Source: Theropithecus gelada (Eukaryota; Chordata; Mammalia; Primates; Cercopithecidae). Taken from it: a stretch of 64,000 nt of DNA. The stretch is taken from positions 14,722,301 to 14,786,300 of the forward strand of contig NC_037682.1 in NCBI RefSeq assembly GCF_003255815.1. The letters are read 5' to 3'. The position numbers were made by a program, and so were the translations under genes. Shown one piece after another: positions 58,099 to 64,000 of the stretch; positions within the stretch are counted from its first letter, which is position 1; every line of letters begins with the position of its first letter. The notes below the pieces were generated by a model, which was not told the DNA's origin, ran no database searches, and saw only the letters and a program-made list of their open reading frames with translations.

Positions 58099-59990
58099 GG
58101 AGGAGGATTGGGGAGTCACTCCCTCACTCCTAAACCTCAGAAGAAGTCGTTGCCTGGGGTGTGGATTCCTTGAGGGCCATGACAGGGTACTAAGTGGCCT
58201 GAGGATTCAGTGCCAGTCCTAGCTTGCCCTGTGAAACCTCTGTGGGAGGCGGTAGGGTCCAGAGGGAGGAAGCACACATCCAGGCTCTGCTACATGTACC
58301 ACCCACTGTGTGACCTTGGGCTACTTGTTTAACATCTTTGAGCTGTGCTAGGTAAATGAGATAATATATGTGAAAGGCCAGGCTCTTATGGGGACCCTTG
58401 GTAAGTGTGAAGGGAGTAGAAACTTTTGAGGTAATCGTACTTGCATCCCTAAAGGAGGATTGAAAAACCTGCCCTCCTCCTAATCTCCTCAGAAGCTATT
58501 AAAAAAACAAACATGCCAAACAAATGTAATTGTTCTTTCCACACTTTGATGGGACCTGAGTTCTTAAGGAGGCAGTACAGAAAAGTCCCCTTGCCAAAAC
58601 AGAGTGGAAGTGGAAGGAGGGTCTAGGGATAGCAAATTCCAACAAAAACATGTCTCTTCCTTTCCAGGGTTATGGGAAAGTATGTGTTAGTGGTGGTGGG
58701 TTTTCTGCTTAAGGTATAGCAAGATCTCTAAATAGGGTAAATCAAATTATCTGGCTCATTCAGAGGGCAGGCAGCTCCCCTGTGACTTTACCCAAAGACA
58801 TTCAAAGCAACTGCACATAGTTTGTTTTCCCTCTAAGTGAGAAAGGGAGAAGGTTACGGTTCTCTGTCCATCTGCCATTGAGATGTTCACCTGATTCTAT
58901 CACTGCCTTAGAGACCTGGTAAAAAATCTGGGGCTTGTCAAATGGAGAAATAGATGCCCAGGTCCAGAAGGGCTTTGCCCATGGCCTCTCATGTTCAGAG
59001 TCTACTGGAGAGCCAGAACTCCATCTGCCTGACAGTCCCAGTCTGGGTCTGGGTTCTTGCCACCATTCTGCATCAGAATCACCTGTGGGTTTCTTGAAAC
59101 ACAGATTGCTGAGCCCTAACCCAGAGGATCTGACTGAATATATCTAGGGTGAGGCTTCAGTCTGTGTTGATTCTGCCATCGTAGGGGCCAGGCATTGAGC
59201 ACCCCTGAGTTAATGCAAAGAGCAGCTGACCAGGCCCAGCTACCTTAGCTCCTCTCTATTCTGAGGCCTTTCCTTGGTGGTCCTCAACTGCCTTCTCTTC
59301 AGTTAAGAGTCTTTGAAGTCAGTCACTCTTCCCTCTATAGCTCTGGGCTCCAGAAGAGGGGCACACATGGGAAATGAGGACCTGGCTCTTTTGAATGTCC
59401 CTTCACTGAGCCCTAGAATGCTCTGTGGAAAGGGCCTTTGGGATGCAGCATTTCACCTTACCAGGAGGGGATTGTCTACAATTAAAATTAGAATAAATTA
59501 TTGAATTGGGTAATCTGAACTCACTGTAGGCCTTGTAAGAGTTCATGTGTGGTCAGGCATATTTGGAGATGCCTGTTATGCTTTGTTGGTAAGAATAAAA
59601 GAGTTTTGAATCAGCAGAATTTAGAGCAACATGTTCTGTCAGCAAGTTAGCTAGAGAAACAGAAATGACTGAGGAACAATAAGGAGGAAGTGACTAAGGT
59701 CCAGGACACAAGTCAGAGTATAGATGGAATCTGAGCTGAGATTCTAAGATTCTGGAGTCTTCTATGTACCTTCTCAGTCTCGAGGCCTTGGAGCAGAGCA
59801 GGAATTGACCACATTCACAGCATTCCCACAGTGAAATTATGCCCAACCCCTGTCAAGATAGCCAAAGAGGCAAATAATGCACCGGGAGGTAAATATCCAA
59901 GTGAAACAGAGTAGGGGCAGGACTCTGCCTTCACCACCAATAATGCATTTTTCCACACCCGCTGACTACCAGAACTTGCATCTCCACTGG
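58099..59990. other. FAM111B intron sequence with MIR and MER5A
   Basis: A MIR at about 58270-58420 ('ccactgtgtgaccttgggct') and a MER5A at about 59060-59210 ('catcagaatcacctgtgggt') are visible. The rest is unclassified with no exon. Confidence 0.5.
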
Positions 59991-59999
59991 TGCCATCCT

Positions 60000-60459
60000 C
60001 ATTGGCTGTAAGACCTTAAAGAAACTAAGAAGTATTCTACCATAAATCTCATTCAAGGGAGTTAACTTTATTACTTGCATGAACACAGGACCAGTAGAAT
60101 GACCAAACTTTACCTCATCGCTTGCCTCATTATTATGTGAAAATCCTCACCCAGGGAGGGACTTATCCACCATTTTTTGATCATGTGATGTAAGTACTAA
60201 CATGATTTCTCACTGTGCCTGCACACTCTACAGTCCACCCAACACATACAATAATATTAGCATACCTCCTGCTTTTCATGTCAGCTTTTTTTAAAACAGC
60301 AAAAAGACCTATCCTTGAGGAGCCATCTGGAGAACTCACTCCAGTGCTGTCTCCCTTGTATTCGAGAACAAGCCTCTAATAAAGCCTTGTCTGGGAAACT
60401 CACTTGGCCTTGTGTCAATTTCTATTGCATGGGAGACTAAAAACTTGTGACTGGTAACA
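60000..60459 (+). mobile_element. Possible LTR fragment
   Basis: AATAAA (60378-60383) is followed by 'gtctgggaaactcacttggc' and an end 'ctggtaaca', which has the look of an LTR R-U5 region. The left end is not defined, and the family is unknown. Confidence 0.35.
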
Positions 60460-60869
60460 CAAGAAACAGAAAGTTTTAGTATGACGGATGCCACAACAGC
60501 GGCAGAGGTGGGGAACTGGACGACAGGGTGGGATCTACAGGTGTTAAAAGCAGAAACAGCATGGATAGGAGTGGTGGGCTCTGGAACAGCACAGAACCTT
60601 CTTATTCCTTGACTTTCTCTACCTTTTCTCCACATTGTAACAGACTCAACCCTTGTCTTTCCCTGGCCCCTACTTCTAAGCCTGGCCAGGACTGGAAAAA
60701 AGAATAATAGCATAAAGAAAGAGAGAAAGTGGCCCCCATCCCACCTCTCTGACCCCTCTTGTCTGATGAGGAAAACCCAGGCATGTTCCTTAGAGATTCC
60801 AAGTCTAATGGAAGGGACACAGGTACTGATTAGTGAATCAACAAGCACTAGACTTATTGGTCAGTTAAC

Positions 60870-61056
60870 AAGCACCCTTCTACCTCTGGACCTTTGTACT
60901 TGCTGCTTTCTCTATCTTCAGTGTTGTTCCCCTAGATATTTCTAGGACTCACCTCCTCACTCCTTTCAGGTCTCAGATAGTACCTTATCAGAGAAGCCGA
61001 TTATCACCACTTCCAAAACAGCCTCCACCATTCTCTTTTCCCTTCCGCCCATATCA

Positions 61057-61096
<40 letters not shown>

Positions 61097-61260
61097 ATGC
61101 AAACACACACACACAATTTATTTTTCCTTTCTCCCTGTATAGTGTCAGCTCCAAGAGAACAAGGATATCACCGTATTCACTGGCATATCCTTGGTGCCTG
61201 TGACGTACCAGGCACGTAGGTTTGCAAGAAATGTTCATTGAATAAATGATCAAAGTGATT
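60870..61260 (+). repeat. L2-like LINE 3' end with AC microsatellite
   Basis: L2-type text ('tctggacctttgtacttgct', 'ttcattgaataaatga') is interrupted by an (AC)n run at about 61056-61113. Boundaries are approximate. Confidence 0.5.
61056..61113. repeat. (AC)n microsatellite
   Basis: About 18 consecutive AC units, a short 'gtgcatgcaa' interruption, then further ACAC. It is likely polymorphic. Confidence 0.9.
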
Positions 61261-62200
61261 GAATGAATACTATGTACTCACCACTGTCCTGGCCAATTAG
61301 AGACAAGGAAGAAAAAGGCAAAGTTCCTGTCAGTGATAAAGTGCTTGGGTTTTAGGGTCAAAACTCACTTGTCATTTCTGCTCCCTCTCTGACCTCCACA
61401 GTTTAAGCCCTACATTCTCCATCTCTCTTTTCCTTCACACCTCTCATCCACTCCATCCCCTCCTCTCTGCCCCTTCAGCTCCCAGTCTCAGGCCACCCCA
61501 GGCCCCCTCCTCTTTAGCCTGGATGTTTGTGGAATAGCCTCCACTCTCAACTCTTCTGTCCCTTCAAGCATCTTCCCATCCCCTCTTTTCCAAGGCCCAT
61601 GAGGCTAGAGTGTTCTGGCCCCTGTCCACCCCTCCCTCTGCCCCACCTTCTGCTGCTCAGCTCCTCTCCCCTTGGTCCCAGCTATGCTGCCCACGCAGGC
61701 CCTGGACAGGAAGCCCTAGCCATTCTCAGGGCTTGTGCACTCACCATTCTGTTTGGCCTTCCCTTGGGTCTCTTTAGGGCCACTTCAGGGGCCTCTTGAC
61801 TTCCCCAGCCAGAGTAGCACTCCAAGGCACACACCTTCCACTTTCTGTTACCTTTGTATGTTCTTGATCCACTAGCGAAAACTTTCTATTTGTCTGTTTC
61901 CTGGATAGTCTCTTTCGCTCTTTAACATGTAAGGTTCACAAGAGCTGGGACTCTGTCCTTCTTTCACATGCCAAGTCCCTAAAGTAGAAGCTGGTCAACA
62001 AAGTTTGCTAACTGAGGGGCCAGGCTTCAAATGCATTCTGAACAAATACCTCCCCTCTGTTTTCTGTCAAATTGGAAAACATTTCCCTCCAGGTGTGGTG
62101 AGACTCCCATAAGACGTGTATAATGTGTCCAACAGACTGTTGCATCTGGCATACATAACTTATGATCTTGACCATATAGTTTCCAGGGGACTCTAAGTGT

Positions 62201-62262
62201 GGGGGACGCTGATGGAGTCATGACTCCGTCTGGGGGATGCTGATGGAGTCGTGACTCCATCT
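62201..62262. repeat. Two 31-bp tandem units, each with a 20-bp near-palindrome
   Basis: Unit one (62201-62231) and unit two (62232-62262) differ at four positions. Each contains GATGGAGTC-N2-GACTCC-N-TC, an 18-of-20 palindrome centred on paired GAGTC/GACTC half-sites. It may belong to a repeat I cannot name. Confidence 0.75.
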
Positions 62263-62639
62263 GTGCAGAGCTTTTGTCTGGAGAGGGAGATTCCAGTGCT
62301 AGAGGTTTCTCCCTTGAGGAGTTTACGTAGGATGGAGGAAGCAAGGGTTTCTCGTCAAAGCGGCAAGACACACTTCAGAGACCCAGAGGTAATAGCAGAA
62401 AGTCTGCTAGGAGGAGCCACTCACAGTTCTCTGGACAATCTTAAAGCTGCATAATGTCGGGATGACTAACCTCTGTCACTTGTGCCTTGTACTTCTGATC
62501 TTTCTAGTTCTTATCTTGTCTGGTGACCTTGGAGAAAACAGTGCACCAGTCATATTGCCCCTTCAATCACCCACTCCCTGCTCTGCCTTCATGCACCAGG
62601 TTTGCCTATTCTCCCAGGCACCCAGCAGCAAAATAAATT

Positions 62640-64000
62640 AAACAAGACCAAAATGAATAGAGAATATATCTTGTTCAAGATTGGAAGACTCAACATTGTT
62701 AAGATGCTAATTATCCACAATTGTGTTAATTTTTTTACACAATTAACACACAATTCACACAAACACACAAACTTTGATCCAGATATAGCACCATACAAAA
62801 AATAAATAAAACTTAAAATCAATTGCAGACTTAAACCTAAAACTACAAAACTCTGGAAGAAAACTTAGAAATGTTTTGTGATCTTAGATTTAGCACAGTT
62901 CTCTGATGTAAAAAACAAAAGCATGATCCACAAAGAGAAAAATAGAGAAAGTAAACTTCATCAAAGTTGAAAACTTTTCCCTCCCAAACAGGACTAAGAG
63001 GATGAAAAGACAAGCCACACAGAGATAAAATATCAGCAATTATCACAAATATTATGAGAAAAGCAATATGACAAAAGACTTGTTTCCAAAATATGTAAAG
63101 CCCTCTCAAAACTCAGCAATAACCAACCAGGATAAAAACGGGCAAAATATTTTAATAGACGCTTCACCAAAGAAGATATGTGGATGATATAAACACATAA
63201 AAAGATGCTCAAATCATGAGTCATTAGTGAAATGCAAATTAATACTACAAAAAGATGCCATTACATACCTATGAGAATGAATAAATCAGAAAAACTTTGT
63301 GTTGAAAAGTGTATGAAACAACTGGAACTCTCACACATTGGTAGTGAGCAAGTGAAATCATACAGCCATTTTGTAAACATTTTGACAATTTCCTATAAAA
63401 TTAAAGTTATGTCACACACTTTCCATGACAGCAATTCCACTGCTAGGTGGACCCAAGAGAAATGAAAACTAATCTTCATACAAAAACCTGTATGCAAATG
63501 TTCACAACAGCTTTATATACAAAGTCCCCAAATGGGAAACAATTCAAATTCTTTTCAGTGAGTGAATGGATAAACAGATTTTGATACATTCACACAGTGG
63601 AATGTTACTCAGCAATAAAAAGAAAAACCTATCAATGCATGAACAACACTTATGACACTTAAGTGGAATGTTCTAAGTGAAAGAAGCCAGACTCAAAGGG
63701 TATGATTCAGTGTATGTTCCATTTACATGATGTTCTGGAAAAGGCAACACTAGAGTAATGAAGAGATTAGTGGTTGCCAGGGACTGGGGTGAATAGGGGA
63801 TTAGTGGGGAGAACAGGGAATTATTTAGAGTGATGGAACCACACAAGGAATTATTTAGGGTGATGGAACGGCTTTGCTTCTTGATTTTGGTCATGGTTAC
63901 ATTACTGTAGGCATTTGTTATAGGCCATTCAACTGTATACCAAAAAGATTGAATTTTACTGTCTATGAAATAAATAAATTTAAAGGAAACAATAAAAGTT
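62640..64000 (+). mobile_element. Sense older L1 (L1M-type), running to the window end
   Basis: Sense ORF2 end and 3' UTR text: 'ggaagactcaacattgttaa', 'aaacttcatcaaagttgaaa' and 'tggtggttgccagggactgg'-like sequence near 63770, then an A-rich tail. Frames are broken by stops. Confidence 0.7.

Larger units (their letters stand above)
51418..64000 (-). other. FAM111B: FAM111B intron (runs off the window)
   Basis: The sequence upstream of the large exon has no recognisable exon. Reading by eye I did not find the exon encoding the first ~27 residues of FAM111B. Content is repeats: L1 fragments (51660-51850, 51930-52330, 53380-56320, 56370-57480, 62640-64000), two Alu copies, LTR pieces, MIR, MER5A and L2. 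This resembles the long first introns of human FAM111B. Confidence 0.65.

Noticed and set aside
61056..61113. Possible CRISPR-like periodic array
   Set aside because: It is a simple AC dinucleotide microsatellite with no spacers; the genome is mammalian.

Overview
This window is mammalian, and more precisely catarrhine primate, nuclear DNA. Unique exons float in a sea of Alu, L1, MaLR and older repeats. Three Alu copies (about 40068-40258, 43535-43846 and 52553-52855) carry the 'gatccggccactgc' variant, and the two with a preserved 5' end also carry 'caagcctgtaatccc'; I associate these with Old World monkey AluY lineages. The gene set DTX4 - FAM111A - FAM111B, all on the minus strand, matches human 11q12.1 read in reverse. 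The best call is a cercopithecid monkey (macaque, baboon, vervet type). The species cannot be fixed from sequence alone.

Layout. 1-5967 is DTX4 intron 1. 5968-6178 is DTX4 coding exon 1 inside a CpG-island promoter (about 5900-7170). 7171-23875 is the DTX4-FAM111A intergenic region, filled by a long antisense L1 (about 9804-15345, with an assembly artefact at 14635-14888) and an antisense ERVL-like pol remnant (about 17040-19600). 23876-28497 holds the FAM111A coding exons. Intron and 5' UTR sequence runs up to a CpG-island promoter at about 32450-33740. 33740-49260 is the FAM111A-FAM111B intergenic region, with a second CpG-rich patch (38860-39350), a THE1-type MaLR element nested inside another, and an L1 that begins in the FAM111B 3' UTR. 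49300-51417 is the large last coding exon of FAM111B. From 51418 to the end is FAM111B intron, rich in repeats. The exon encoding the first ~27 FAM111B residues was not found and probably lies beyond the window.

Biology. FAM111A and FAM111B are tandem paralogues encoding nuclear trypsin-like serine proteases tied to DNA replication; FAM111A is also a restriction factor for SV40 host-range mutants. DTX4 is a Deltex-family E3 ubiquitin ligase linked to Notch and TBK1 signalling. FAM111B is intact here. FAM111A is broken by one frame lesion in an A8 tract (24755-24762) just before the protease domain. Both sides are otherwise clean and all three catalytic residues are preserved, and the frame change corresponds exactly to a -1 shift at an A_AAA_AAG heptamer followed by TAA. 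One missing A (assembly error or recent mutation), transcriptional slippage or ribosomal frameshifting would each explain it. This is the item most worth checking. I saw no CRISPR array, operon, tRNA or rRNA gene, and nothing that looks like a wholly new system.
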